From Tisiphia sp964030975 (lineage in GTDB: Bacteria > Pseudomonadota > Alphaproteobacteria > Rickettsiales > Rickettsiaceae), in the NCBI RefSeq assembly GCF_964030975.1, contig NZ_CAXIQH010000001.1, positions 1,798,001 through 1,862,000 of the forward strand: a stretch of 64,000 bases of DNA. The letters run 5' to 3'. Below, in pieces: positions 46,861 through 57,404 of the stretch. The position numbers and the translations under genes are program-made. The notes beneath the pieces are model-generated. The model was not told the origin of the DNA and made no database searches. It was given only the letters and a program-made list of their open reading frames with translations. Position 1 is the first letter of the stretch; each line of letters begins with the position of its first letter.

Positions 46861-48651
46861 TTAAGGATGTAGCAACTCTTTAGCTACTTTCAAGCTTGCA
46901 TCAGTAATGGATTTTCCTGAGATCATGCGAGCAAGTTCAGTTTGTCTTTCCTGAAGATTTAGACTTTTTACAGTAATTTTAGTGGTTTTATCCAATTGTA
47001 ACTTGTTGACAATAATATGCTGATCCGCCTTACCTGCTACTTGAGGTTGGTGAGTAATGACAATCACTTGGGCAATAGAACTAAGTTTTTTAAGTTTTTC
47101 TCCGACTTTATCGGCTACGATACCACCAATTCCTGTATCTATTTCATCAAAAATAATAGTGTCTTTGAGTGACTTATCAAAAAGACAGGTTTTTATGGCT
47201 AACATAAACCTTGATAATTCACCACCAGAGGCAATTTTATCAATGGGGGCAAGTTTCATACCTGGATTGGTTGAAGCAACGAAACGCACATTATCAATAC
47301 CATCAGACATCTTGCATAACAGTGTCTGAGAGGTAATTTTGTCGCCAGAATTAACCTCAGAATCGTACGAAAAGGATATAGCACTACTTTCCGGATCTTG
47401 CTTAATTTCTTCTGAAAACTCCTTGCTCATGTTTAATTCTACAAAATTTTTATTATCAGGATTATTTTTAGGCAATATTTCTATTTTAAAAATTGCCTTT
47501 TCCATTTTAAGTTGCTCAAGCTCTTTTTGTATAGCTATCTCTAGGTTTTTTGCACTAATAGAACGCTTGTATGATAAAGCTTCAGCTAGTTCAAAATATT
47601 TTTTATATTCTACTCGCTTGTTAATATCTAGGGTTTTAACATTATTGATTTTACTTTTAAGAGCATTTAATTGTTGGTTAGAATTATCAAAAAATCCAGG
47701 TATTTTTTCACAAGAAATATTATATTTTCGTGCTATATCACGGATTTTAAATAGCCTTTCTTCCACTTCATCTAAGTTAAATTCACTTTTATCAAAGTTA
47801 TTAATAATGCTCTGTAATTTTATACACGCTTCTTCTAAGCTATTATAGCAATCATCTAGATTTAATGAAATAGAAGAAAATTCTGCATTTTGCCGTAAAT
47901 TACGATCTATCAAACGTTGAGCATTATTAATTGACTTATTAATTTCAGGGGCTTCAAGATATGATAATATATCTTGAGTTACTTGTATTTCTTTATCACG
48001 ATTTTGTAAACTACGCCTTATAGTAACAAGTTTTTCTTCTTCTCCTGCTTGATAATCAAGAACTTCTAATTCCTTGGTTACAAAGGTTAAATAATCTATT
48101 TCTTGTTCTATATGCTCTTTATCTCTGGTAACTTTATTGATTTCTTTAGTAGTTGCCTGTAAAATGTCGAAATGCTTTGATAATTCATCTCTTAACCCTA
48201 GAAGGTCTCCATAATCGTCTAGAATGTTAATATGAGAGAAAGGGTTAAGAAGAGAAGTATGACTGTTTTGCCCATGAAGTTCAAATAAACAATCTGCTAC
48301 TTGTTGCAAGGTATTTACCGTTACTACTTGGTCATTAATAAGAAATTTTTTGCGGTTGTTAGGCTTTTGAATACGTTTTATTAATAACTCTTGGTCATAT
48401 TCAATATTAAATTGTTCCAAAAGCTTTTTTAAATCATTATTAAGAGTGAATGTCGTAGCAACCGAACAATAATCGTACCCATGCTTTATTACATTATCAG
48501 AGAATTTGTTACCTAAAGAGAATAAAATTGCATCTAGCAAGACAGACTTACCAGCTCCAGTTTCTCCGGTAATTACACATAGTCCTTTTTCAAACTCTAT
48601 TTCCAATTCGTCTATCAGAATAAAGTTCTTAACCGAAAGACTTTGTAACAT
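46861..48651 (-). CDS. recN: DNA repair protein RecN
   Basis: 596 residues, close to the usual RecN length (about 555). N-terminal SMC-like half-ATPase: LQSLSVKNFILIDELEIEFE, Walker A ITGETGAGKSVLLDAI. A central coiled coil follows. The C-terminal half has SGGELSRFMLAIK (ABC signature), TIIFDEIDTGIGG (Walker B) and VITHQPQVA (His switch). RecN is recruited to double-strand breaks and promotes RecA-dependent repair. It starts 6 bases after the bamD stop, so the two are one transcript. Confidence 0.96.
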   Translation of the reverse strand: MLQSLSVKNFILIDELEIEFEKGLCVITGETGAGKSVLLDAILFSLGNKFSDNVIKHGYDYCSVATTFTLNNDLKKLLEQFNIEYDQELLIKRIQKPNNRKKFLINDQVVTVNTLQQVADCLFELHGQNSHTSLLNPFSHINILDDYGDLLGLRDELSKHFDILQATTKEINKVTRDKEHIEQEIDYLTFVTKELEVLDYQAGEEEKLVTIRRSLQNRDKEIQVTQDILSYLEAPEINKSINNAQRLIDRNLRQNAEFSSISLNLDDCYNSLEEACIKLQSIINNFDKSEFNLDEVEERLFKIRDIARKYNISCEKIPGFFDNSNQQLNALKSKINNVKTLDINKRVEYKKYFELAEALSYKRSISAKNLEIAIQKELEQLKMEKAIFKIEILPKNNPDNKNFVELNMSKEFSEEIKQDPESSAISFSYDSEVNSGDKITSQTLLCKMSDGIDNVRFVASTNPGMKLAPIDKIASGGELSRFMLAIKTCLFDKSLKDTIIFDEIDTGIGGIVADKVGEKLKKLSSIAQVIVITHQPQVAGKADQHIIVNKLQLDKTTKITVKSLNLQERQTELARMISGKSITDASLKVAKELLHP

Positions 48652-48657
48652 TAGATT

Positions 48658-49416
48658 TCATTCTTTTAAAGAGTTCTTAATTAGTGAGTAGCAATATTTA
48701 TACCACATACTGTTTGGATAATTATGACCGAGTACCGCGGCATATTTCTTCGCTTCATTGTTAAGCCCTAGCATTAAATAACTTTCTACTAATCGATAAA
48801 GTGCTTCTGGTATATGTGATGTAGTTTGGTAATTATCGACAATAAGCTGAAATCTATTGATAGCAGCTATGGGGTTATTTCTCCTGAGATAATAGCGACC
48901 TACATCCATTTCTTTACCGGCTAAATGATCATTTACTAGATCGATTTTTAAAGCTGCATCAATTGAATATTTTGTTTTTGGGAAAAGTTTTATAACATCC
49001 TCAAAACTCTTTTTAGCTAAAAAGGTTCTTGATTGATCAAGTTGTACATTTGAGATTTGCATATAATATGATAGTGCTTTTAGGTAATAGGCATATGCAA
49101 TGTCTTCATGCATTGGATGAAGCGTAATGAAAGTATCTAATACATCTACCGTTTCCTCATACTGACCTGCCAAAAACAATGAATATGACTGCATTAACTC
49201 AGCTTGAGGAGTCATTTTATTACCAGGGTCTTGATAAAAAATTCTCGAGAATTCTTCGGCAGCCTTCAAATATTTTTGCTTTTCCAGTAAAATAAGACCA
49301 GAATTATATAATTCTGGAGCTGGAGCAATTAAATCTTCATCCGTATTCTTAGTTTTACAACCAGATAGGACTAAGCAGGTAGTGATTGTATAAAATAATA
49401 ATTTTGCTAATTTCAT
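48658..49416 (-). CDS. bamD: Outer membrane assembly lipoprotein BamD
   Basis: 252 residues. Lipoprotein signal with lipobox VLSGC (Cys at about 20). Five TPR-like repeats, typical of BamD/ComL: ELYNSGLILLEKQKYLKAAE, then AELMQSYSLFLAGQYEETVD, and a long middle with FLAKKSFEDVIKLFPKTKYS and RYYLRRNNPIAAINRFQLIV. Essential partner of BamA in inserting beta-barrel proteins, including autotransporters such as the Sca5 in this window. Operon with recN, an order also seen in other Rickettsia. Confidence 0.94.
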   Translation of the reverse strand: MKLAKLLFYTITTCLVLSGCKTKNTDEDLIAPAPELYNSGLILLEKQKYLKAAEEFSRIFYQDPGNKMTPQAELMQSYSLFLAGQYEETVDVLDTFITLHPMHEDIAYAYYLKALSYYMQISNVQLDQSRTFLAKKSFEDVIKLFPKTKYSIDAALKIDLVNDHLAGKEMDVGRYYLRRNNPIAAINRFQLIVDNYQTTSHIPEALYRLVESYLMLGLNNEAKKYAAVLGHNYPNSMWYKYCYSLIKNSLKE

Positions 49417-49555
49417 ATAGAACTGACAAGTTTTTTAAACTTAATTTATACACGAAACATTAAGGCGTATACAAGATTAATTTTGAAAATTATTTTTCAT
49501 AGATTTTGAGAGCTATACTCAAATCCAATTCTTCAAATCATTTGAGTATATTTAT

Positions 49556-49640
49556 TGGTACCTCTGACCGGACTTGAACCAGCACGCCTTTTGGGCTGTA
49601 GATTTTGAGTCTACCGTGTCTACCATTCCACCACAGAGGC
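49556..49640 (-). tRNA. tRNA-Leu (anticodon CAA)
   Basis: Minus strand begins GCCTCTGTGGTGGAATGGTA; the anticodon arm GTAGA-CTCAAAA-TCTAC gives anticodon CAA. A variable arm (GCCCAAAAGGC) of Leu type is present, then a T-arm with TTCAAGT, acceptor CAGAGGT, discriminator A, and an encoded CCA. Confidence 0.95.
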
Positions 49641-49835
49641 TAAATATGTCTATTAATAGATTCTCTAAAATTAAGTTATCTATTTTTAGACCTTATGAGT
49701 AAAATAGCTATATCTTTGTATTATGTAAATAATATTTTAGAATTTTCTTCTTGAAAATAAAAGGCTTGCCGCCTATATTATATAGTATAGTATAAATTAT
49801 ATAGTATAAATAATAACATATTCATGGGGTTTCTT

Positions 49836-50570
49836 ATGGTTGATTATACAAAAACTTTTACTGCCACTCAGAAAACATATGATGTAGGACTGAGAGAATA
49901 CATGCTGAAAGTCTATAATTATATGGCTTTGGCTTTGGTATTAACTGGAGTAACAGCCCTTGCTACTATATCATTTGAGCCATTAGCCAGACTTTTATTT
50001 CAGATTGGACCAAATGGACAATTTATGGGCAATACTGGTTTGGGAACGTTGGTGATGTTTTCTCCTCTGGGGATTGCTTTGTATTTCTTTATGGGCTTCG
50101 GTAAGATGAGTCTAGAAACTACTAAAGTGTTGTTCTGGCTTTATGCTGCTTTAACTGGTATGTCTCTAGCATCTCTTGGACTTATCTATACAGGAGAGTC
50201 AATTGCTCGGACTTTCTTCATCTGCTCATCTGTCTTTGGGGCAATGAGTCTTTATGGCTACAGTACCAACAGGGATTTGACATCAATGGGATCATTTGTT
50301 GTTATGGGATTATTTGGTCTTCTCATTGTATCGTTGGTTAACATGTTCTTACAAAGTTCAGCTATATACTTTGCAACGTCTCTAATTGGGGTTGCCATAT
50401 TTATGGGTCTTATTGCATGGGATACTCAAAAAATTAAGTCGATGTATTTTATGTCTGGTGGTGGAGAATTAGGACAAAAAATGTCTATAATGGCTGCCTT
50501 TAGCTTATATTTAGACTTTATCAACTTGTTCCTATATCTTCTAAGATTCTTTGGTAATAGAAGAAACTAG
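49836..50570 (+). CDS. Bax inhibitor-1/YccA family membrane protein
   Basis: 244 residues from ATG 49836, preferred over ATG 49824 because GGGG sits about 7 bases before it. Seven membrane helices are visible, starting at MALALVLTGVTALATISF. The C-terminal family signature is present: IGVAIFMGLIAWDTQKIKSM, then MAAFSLYLDFINLFLYLLRF. Bacterial members (YccA, YbhL) modulate the FtsH protease, and others are calcium leak channels; the function here is not determined. A region of TATAGTATA repeats upstream probably contains the promoter. Confidence 0.92.
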   Translation: MVDYTKTFTATQKTYDVGLREYMLKVYNYMALALVLTGVTALATISFEPLARLLFQIGPNGQFMGNTGLGTLVMFSPLGIALYFFMGFGKMSLETTKVLFWLYAALTGMSLASLGLIYTGESIARTFFICSSVFGAMSLYGYSTNRDLTSMGSFVVMGLFGLLIVSLVNMFLQSSAIYFATSLIGVAIFMGLIAWDTQKIKSMYFMSGGGELGQKMSIMAAFSLYLDFINLFLYLLRFFGNRRN

Positions 50571-50582
50571 CTCTTATTCTTT

Positions 50583-50617
50583 CATACTTTAAAGGATTGG
50601 TTATCCTTTAAAGTATG
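50583..50617 (+). terminator. 15-bp perfect hairpin after the BI-1 gene
   Basis: CATACTTTAAAGGAT (50583-50597) pairs exactly with 50603-50617. No clear T-run follows, so termination strength is uncertain. Confidence 0.55.
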
Positions 50618-50628
50618 TAATGTGTTCC

Positions 50629-50716
50629 TTGTCATTCCTGCGTAGGCGGGAATCTATGATATCTCAGAGCTTTCTGAACGTTATTTTAGGTTCCCGCCCG
50701 CATACGCGGGGATGAC
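50629..50716. repeat. Palindromic repeat family B copy
   Basis: TTGTCATTCCTGCGTAGGCG at the left and CCGCATACGCGGGGATGACA at the right, with GGGAATCTA and AGGTTCCCG as inner arms. Confidence 0.8.
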
Positions 50717-51223
50717 AAACATTTGCCTTATTGTTATGGATAAATACTAATCGGATTAGCTATATATTCTAGTAAAACTAGTTTTTATTGTATAATCCTT
50801 ACTAGGTCCTGAAATCTTATAACTCAGTTCAAAATAATCTTCATTCAAGAATATGTAACTAGCTTGATAAATATCCAAGTTACATTGATGTATAGCTTCA
50901 GCCTGGCAAGGAGTATTAGAGATAAAATGCATTTGGTAAAATAAAGCATTATTATTCTCATTAACAAAATATTTAACAATTTTATTTTGCTCTAGAGAGT
51001 ATAGATATTCCTTAAAGGCTCTTACCTTATTGGTATTACCGTGATAGTTGACATCAAGTTCCTCTCTATATAATATACCCGGATATTTTGAGTATAAATG
51101 TTCTTTATCCTCTATAAAATAAGCAATTCCCTTAGCTGTGCCGTATACTTGCAGCAAAACTGCATAACTCTATCTAATTTTTTTGTTAGTATAAAATTTA
51201 TTTTATACATTTGGGTTCCTACT

Positions 51224-51649
51224 ATGCAAATACCATCAATTACTGTTGAGCAAGTAGCTCAGCAATTTAAAGCCTGGCGTCAAACTAAAACTAACAAGTT
51301 TGATCCCATACCAAACCATCTAAAGGAATTAGTTCGCCAGCTACTCCATCACTATTCTTGCAAAGATATAGCCAAACATCTCAATATTAATAAAACAATA
51401 ATTAGTTCAATTCAACAAGCCCATCAACCTTCCCTCAAAACTTCTCCTACCTCAACTTCAAATAAAGTTCTACAACACGATATTAATTTTCTCCCATTTC
51501 AACTAGTAAATTCTATAGATACTGATCCTGTGGCTACTCCCAAACAAAATTACTACACTTGCCACATTATTAAGCCAAATGGTACCAAGCTTATTATTCA
51601 AACACTAGAGCTAAAAACCATAATTCAAACATTTCTATGCTGCAACTAA
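51224..51649 (+). CDS. tnpA: IS66 TnpA-like accessory protein
   Basis: 141 residues from ATG 51224, the same protein as in copy 1 (MQIPSITVEQ...). Overlaps tnpB. Confidence 0.75.
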   Translation: MQIPSITVEQVAQQFKAWRQTKTNKFDPIPNHLKELVRQLLHHYSCKDIAKHLNINKTIISSIQQAHQPSLKTSPTSTSNKVLQHDINFLPFQLVNSIDTDPVATPKQNYYTCHIIKPNGTKLIIQTLELKTIIQTFLCCN

Positions 51650-51990
51650 CCCCTCAGTCAGTTATTTTTGTTGCCACTATTGCCATCGACTTTCGTAAGG
51701 GTATCGATGGTTTAATAGCTGTTTGCAGACAAAAACTTTCTTCCAACCCTCTTAATGGTTCCTTGTTTTTATTCTATAATAAAAACAGAACTGCCATTAA
51801 AATTTTGTCCTTTGACGGTCAAGGCTTTTGGTTATGCTCTAAACGCCTATCCAAAGGTAAATTTACGGCAAAACTTTCCCCATCTGATAATTCATCTTAT
51901 CAGATTTGTTATAGAACCTTACACATTCTTATTCATAATGGCGATCCTAGTTCTGCCAAACTCTCCAATGATTGGCTTCCTGTCATTTAA
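51637..51990 (+). CDS. tnpB: IS66 TnpB (Orf2) protein
   Basis: 117 residues, identical to copy 1, with RKGIDGL and DGQGFWL signatures. Confidence 0.88.
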   Translation: MLQLTPQSVIFVATIAIDFRKGIDGLIAVCRQKLSSNPLNGSLFLFYNKNRTAIKILSFDGQGFWLCSKRLSKGKFTAKLSPSDNSSYQICYRTLHILIHNGDPSSAKLSNDWLPVI

Positions 51991-53632
51991 GCTGCCGTCT
52001 CGATTAATTCCGTATTATTTATATATCTTGCATAGGCAAAAGGCGTATAATCCTCAGGATGCTTCTTTGCTTTGCTACTCTGCTCTTGCAGCCAATTTAA
52101 ATATTTAAAGGCATTGATTTCATTCTCACTACAAGTCTTTACTATACTATACAGACCACTATGTATCTCAGCACTATTGATTGTTTTAAAGAATAATGAA
52201 TTCTTCCTTTGTAAAATAATGGTACGTAGTGACCTCTCAGCCCAATTATTATCAAGACTGCTAACTGGAATTTTCAAAAATTGCGTCAAACCTTCTTTAT
52301 TATTTAACCAATATTTCATAGCTTGCCCAAACCTACTATTAGGCTCAACTTTCTTGTCGTTAAATAATTCATCTATTTTGTTATATATATTTTCTATATA
52401 TTTACTGCTATGTTCCTGATGGTACTTCAGCTTCTCCTCAAGGCTCATCTCTTTACATTGATGTTCATTATGGTAAATCCCAGCAGTCTGTTTGAGAAAA
52501 TATCCGCATTCTTCAGGGTAATATGGTTCATTCTCTGTAAATTTTCTCTGCCCATGTGACAAACAATTGATCATCACTATTATTGCCAGTAATTCTTTAT
52601 CTGCTTCTGATAATACCGGGTTATTATTGTTACTTGCATCAGTCATTAAATGAATAGAATCAGTTCTATTCTTACGATTCTTTAGTATGTTACCAATATT
52701 CTCCCCGCCATGCTTATTACCGGTAAAATATAAAACTATCACCTCATTATTGGCAGTCTTAGCACATATAGTAGTGGTATAACAGCTGCGTCCTTTCTTA
52801 TTTTGAGCTCGTAATTTTTTATTGGCTACAGTAATTTCTAAAATTCTAGCTCTAGTATCATCAAGGTTCAGTGAACTACATTCGGCAGCCATTTCTAATA
52901 ATACCCTGTAAATTTCAGCTCCACCATCTTCTTGCCAAACATCTAAATATTGTTGCCACAGAGTGCTATATGATACAGGAACCCCGCTTAAACTTTGCAA
53001 CCTAGATAAACGATAGAAGGGAGTACCGTAGGTCTTTTGTAACACTATTGCACTTTTGCTACTATTTGTCCATTTGTTGATATTCTTATTGTTCATAACT
53101 GTATAATCGCAAGCATTACAGCGTAACGTTTTCTTTACATATCTGTTGACTGTAATTGGAGCATTACCTGTAAATTGTAGCAATTTTCTAGCTTCACTAT
53201 TATAGAGTTTACCATTATCACAGTGAGGACAGCTATCACCACTACAAAAATTCTCAGGAGATAAATAGCTGGTATTCGCATCCTGATAATCATCAAATCC
53301 ATATTTACCTTGCCAATTACTGCGATCTCTCTTCTTGGACTCATCGTACTCTTCTTCATTACCACCATTCTTATTATCAGATTCACTCGGTGGTTCTTTT
53401 AATGAATCTGAACTATCTTTTTTATGTTATCTGCCTTAAAACCAATCATCATCTCCTTAAGCTTATTTATACTGATGTTTGATGATGCTAGCTTGTCTAT
53501 TAGTTCGTTACAAAATTTCACAAGTTCTATCACCGCTTGCTGATCATCTCCTGTTAATGAATTTGCCTTAATATGCTGGATTAGTTCTTCTCGTTCCTCA
53601 GCACTTAAGGTCGCTACTTTTGGCTTTTTCAT
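51987..53632 (-). CDS. tnpC: IS66 TnpC transposase with -1 frameshift
   Basis: As copy 1, except that the codons before the slip site read AAC ATA AAA AAG; the heptamer A_AAA_AAG (about 53417-53423) is still in phase. The long frame is identical in protein to copy 1. Confidence 0.82.
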
Positions 53633-53760
53633 TTTGATTCATTCATTACGTTTAATAATTGAAATGTTATAGTATAACTGATAGTTTTTCAACTAGTTTT
53701 TTTATTAATCGGTGATACTTGCATAGTAGGAACCCAAATTTATAAAATAAATTCATACTA

Positions 53761-54717
53761 TAGCACTTAACATATGGATTCAAATAAGTTATAATGATAA
53801 ATAATAAAAAAATTATATAATAGAAATATGGCATCCCCCTACAGTTACGATTTACGTTCTAGAGTTATAGAACATTATGAGAAATATAAGAAAGTAGCAC
53901 TTACATGCGAAACCTTTAAAATTAGTCGGTCAATAATCTATGATTGGATTAGATTAAAGAAACAAACTGGAGATATAAAGTCAAAGGAGGGATACCAGAA
54001 AGGATATGGTCATAAAATCCCTGATTTATCGGAGTTGCGTCATTTAGTAGAAAAGGGTAACTCGTTAACGCTTACAGAAATAGCAAAAGAATTAGATAAT
54101 GTTGCAAGTATAATGACTATCAGCCGAGCTTTAAAGAAACTCAACATTACTCGAAAAAAAAGACATATGCGTATAAAGAAAGAGATGAAGGAAAGCGACA
54201 AGATTTTCTCAGTGAATTAGAAAAAGTGCCGATAGAGAGACGTGTTTATCTTGATGAAGCGGGCATAAATGATAATGAATCATATGAATATGGATGGTCA
54301 ATGAAAGGAAGTCGTTGTAATGGGAGTAAATCGGGAAAACGTAGTGAAAGAACAAGTTTTATTGGTGCGTTAAATCAGAATAGTTTAATCGCATCACTAG
54401 TCTTTACTGGGAGCTGTGATAGTAAGGTATTTGAAGCTTATATAGAAAATTGCCTTGTGCCGGAGCTAAAGCCTGGACAGGTTGTCATTGCTGATAATGC
54501 AAGCTTTCATAAATCCAAAAGGGCTAAAGAATTAATTGAAAAAGCTGGCTGCAAACTAAAATTTTTACCACCTTATTCCCCTGATTTAAATCCTATTGAA
54601 CATCATTGGTTTCCGATAAAAAATAACATTAGAAAATTATTAGATAAAGGTATTTCTGTATTTGAGGCAAGTTGTAGAACGTTTAAAATAATGTATGAAC
54701 CTATATGTTAAGTGCTA
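53761..54717 (+). mobile_element. IS630-family element nested in IS66 copy 3
   Basis: Same 957-bp element at the same IS66 position as in copy 1, with TA on each side (53759-53760 and 54718-54719). Confidence 0.92.
53828..54711 (+). CDS. IS630 transposase, two frames joined by -1 frameshift
   Basis: Identical in protein to the copy at 14933-15816: first frame to 54220, second from 54226, shared slip site in an A8 run. Confidence 0.88.
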
Positions 54718-54872
54718 TACCAAAAAAATTTAATAGAGTTATGCAGTTTTGCTGCAAGTATACGCTGTGCCGTAATTGCCTAAAATTCTTGTAATAGCAT
54801 AAGTTCCAACTAGGTTGTAAAATATATACTCTTCACTGCCTTTCAAGAGTTGCCGTCGATATTGATTAGCTA

Positions 54873-56273
54873 TTAAATCATTTGAGTACATTGCAACCTA
54901 GCAATAGCATTTTCTTTACCAATTATGGCAATAATTTCAAAAACACTTGGAGAAGTAGTCATGCCTGTCATTAAAGCTCTAATAGACTGCATGATATCTG
55001 CAAGTTTAATATTATTATTCTTGGCTATTTCTTTAAATTTTATTTGAATAGAGTCTTTATCAAAATCTGATAAATTCTCTAATTCATTTATAACTTGACC
55101 CAGCAAATTTTTATCACAATTATTGATTAGTTCTTTAGCTTCTTCAGAATAGATAATAGGAACATTAATCAAATAAATCTTAGCTAGTTTTGCTAATTCA
55201 ACTAAATTGGTACTTCTTATTTTCAAACTTGCCATTGCTTGCTTAATATATTCCGCTTCTTTCGTATTAACTTGATAATTTTCTTGCAAGCTCTGACAAG
55301 TCATTTCTGTTAATGTTTGCTCGTCGAGCAGACGTAAATAATGAGAGTTTAAACTATCCATTTTGGCAAAATCAAGACGAGCTGGCGACTTACCTAGCCC
55401 GTCCAGGTCAAACCATTCTATAGCTTGTGATCTTGAAATAATCTCATCATCCTTGTGACTCCAACCTAATCTTAGTAAATAATTACACAAGCTCTCAGGT
55501 AAATAACCCATATCTTGGTAAGATTTTATTCCCAGAGCCCCGTGTCTTTTAGATAATTTTGCCCCATCATCTCCATGTATTAACGGTATATGTACCATAT
55601 GAGGCACAGACCAACCAAAAGCTTGATAAAGTAGGATTTGACGAGCAGCATTAGTTAAATGGTCATCCCCCCTGATAATATGGCTAATCTGCATATCGTG
55701 ATCATCCACCACTACCGCTAACATATAGGTAGCAGTACCATCACTACGTAACAATACCATATCATCAAGATGCGAATTTTCAATAGTCACATCCCCTTGT
55801 AAAGCATCATGGATAACGGTATGACCAACTCTTGGAGCTTTCAAGCGGATCACTGCTCTACTCTTCTGCTCCTGCGAATTAGAAGGTAGTACATCCCGCC
55901 AAGGGCTTTGGAACAAAAAATGTTGTTTATTAGCTATGGCATTATCTCGCTGCCTATCTATTTCCTCTTGAGAGGTAAAGCAATAATAAGCTTTTCCCTC
56001 ATCGAGTAATTTCAGAGCCGCTTTTTTGTATAAATCATTTCTCTTAGACTGGAAAAGTACTTCTCCATCCCAGTTTAAACCAAGCCATTTCAAGCCGGAA
56101 AATATAGCATCTATAGCATCTTCAGTTGATCTTGCTTGATCAGTATCCTCAATTCTCAACAAAAATTTGCCATTATGATGTTTAGCAAATAAATAATTAA
56201 ACAATGCCGTCCTTGCCCCGCCAATATGCAGGAAGCCAGTAGGAGATGGAGCGAATCTAGTAATTACAGTCAT
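54873..56273 (-). CDS. gltX: Glutamyl-tRNA synthetase
   Basis: 466 residues, normal bacterial length. HIGH-type motif in FAPSPTGFLHIGGARTALFN (residues 6-25), IEDTDQARSTEDA, and the KMSKS-type motif KLSKRHGALG near residue 240. The C-terminal anticodon-binding domain is complete. It charges tRNA-Glu; rickettsiae often carry two gltX paralogues, and a non-discriminating role (also charging tRNA-Gln) is possible. It starts 8 bases after ubiG, and its last 19 bases overlap the start of the DUF6314-like gene. Confidence 0.95.
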   Translation of the reverse strand: MTVITRFAPSPTGFLHIGGARTALFNYLFAKHHNGKFLLRIEDTDQARSTEDAIDAIFSGLKWLGLNWDGEVLFQSKRNDLYKKAALKLLDEGKAYYCFTSQEEIDRQRDNAIANKQHFLFQSPWRDVLPSNSQEQKSRAVIRLKAPRVGHTVIHDALQGDVTIENSHLDDMVLLRSDGTATYMLAVVVDDHDMQISHIIRGDDHLTNAARQILLYQAFGWSVPHMVHIPLIHGDDGAKLSKRHGALGIKSYQDMGYLPESLCNYLLRLGWSHKDDEIISRSQAIEWFDLDGLGKSPARLDFAKMDSLNSHYLRLLDEQTLTEMTCQSLQENYQVNTKEAEYIKQAMASLKIRSTNLVELAKLAKIYLINVPIIYSEEAKELINNCDKNLLGQVINELENLSDFDKDSIQIKFKEIAKNNNIKLADIMQSIRALMTGMTTSPSVFEIIAIIGKENAIARLQCTQMI

Positions 56274-56281
56274 ATTTTCCT

Positions 56282-57025
56282 TTATTTAGTTAAGTAAGCA
56301 AAATAATTTACATCTATATCCTCACTCAACTGCCAACGTCCATTGATGATATTATAGGTTAAGCCCTTGAGTTCTTTAAGCTCGATGTTATTGTCATTAA
56401 ACATCGAGTAAATTTCCGATGGCTTAAGAAATTTACTATGATCGTGGGTGTTTTTGGGTACCCAATTAAGTACATATTCTGCCATCAAAATAGCTAGCAT
56501 ATAGGATTTTACCGTACGATTAATCGTTGAAATTATAATCATGCCATCTGGTTTTACTAAACTCGCCAGGTTTTTTACAAAATCACTAGGATTATCGATA
56601 TGTTCTATGACTTCTAAACATAGCACCACATCATATTTCTTCTTATTTAAATCATCTGAGTGTACTAATTCCTCAACAGTTGATTTAACATATTGTATAT
56701 TCAGATTTTGGGCTGAGGCATATTGTGCTGCAACATCGATATTACTTTGCAGTGCATCTATACCCGTGACTATACCATTTAGTTTACAGAGAGGAGAGGT
56801 AATTAATCCCCCACCACATCCTACGTCTAGAATTTCTAAATTTGAACAAGGTAATATGTCATCCTGCACGTTAAAATACTCTTTTATCTTATCTACTATG
56901 TAACCAATACGAATTGGATTTATTTGATGAAGAATTTTAAATTCTCCATCTTCCTGCCACCATTGACTAGAAATCTTATTAAATTTTTCTAGCTCTATTT
57001 GATTAATAGAAGATTTTATAGACAT
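56282..57025 (-). CDS. ubiG: Ubiquinone biosynthesis O-methyltransferase
   Basis: 247 residues. Starts near QIELEKFNKISSQWWQEDGE and continues HQINPIRIGYI, both typical of UbiG. SAM-binding motif I LEILDVGCGGGLITSPL; motif II region YDVVLCLEVIEHIDNP; motif III LVKPDGMIIISTINRT. The end KGLTYNIINGRWQLSEDIDV matches the UbiG C-terminus. It carries out the two O-methylations of ubiquinone synthesis at the inner membrane. First gene of the ubiG-gltX operon. Confidence 0.94.
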   Translation of the reverse strand: MSIKSSINQIELEKFNKISSQWWQEDGEFKILHQINPIRIGYIVDKIKEYFNVQDDILPCSNLEILDVGCGGGLITSPLCKLNGIVTGIDALQSNIDVAAQYASAQNLNIQYVKSTVEELVHSDDLNKKKYDVVLCLEVIEHIDNPSDFVKNLASLVKPDGMIIISTINRTVKSYMLAILMAEYVLNWVPKNTHDHSKFLKPSEIYSMFNDNNIELKELKGLTYNIINGRWQLSEDIDVNYFAYLTK

Positions 57026-57113
57026 AGTCCCCTACTGGTTATAAAATTGGTTATACTATAGCTAACCTGAATAGCATTTATCAATGTTGAACTAGGGTAA
57101 TGGATGTCATATA

Positions 57114-57404
57114 TGGACGAGTGAATTTGTCAATAAAGAAAATAAAAAATAGAGCCACAAAGGAAGCGGTCATATATTCGGCATCGAGTGCCATAATGGT
57201 TTCTGCATTCTTCTAAATATCCTTGAGTAACCTCTCATTCCCACGGCTTCTAGAGCCTCGACATAATTGCGGATTTTGTTCAGAATACTTATTTCATTAA
57301 CTCTTTTACTTTCGTTCTCTTTATTGTTACTAACTTACTCGCAATATTTACCAATTGCCATTCTTTTGCTTAATTGACATAAATTATCCTTCTTGCCAAC
57401 AGCG
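57114..57404 (-). ncRNA. Noncoding end of IS110, candidate bridge-RNA region
   Basis: 290 bases between the transposase stop and the element end with no open frame. IS110-family elements encode a bridge RNA in a noncoding end that pairs with target and donor DNA. For IS1111-like members it lies downstream of the transposase, as here. No structure was computed; this is inference from position. Confidence 0.35.

Larger units (their letters stand above)
51143..54763. mobile_element. IS66-family element, copy 3, carrying a nested IS630
   Basis: 3621 bp, same length and content as copy 1 including the IS630 at the same site. Flanked by a perfect 8-bp duplication GCTGTGCC (51135-51142 and 54764-54771), the size normal for IS66, which shows that the composite jumped as one unit. 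Confidence 0.95.
50756..54891 (-). pseudogene. DUF6314-like gene interrupted by IS66 copy 3
   Basis: Start ATG 54891 (MYSNDLIANQYRRQLL) overlaps the gltX stop; the frame runs to the IS66 edge at 54764 and resumes at 51142. Removing the IS and one 8-bp duplication gives about 168 codons reading RILGNYGTAKGIAYFIEDKE across the join. The C-terminus has the DUF6314 pattern I recall: AIHQCNLDIYQASY and KISGPSKDYTIKTSF. Family function unknown, common in alphaproteobacteria. It would be the third gene of a ubiG-gltX operon. Confidence 0.75.
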
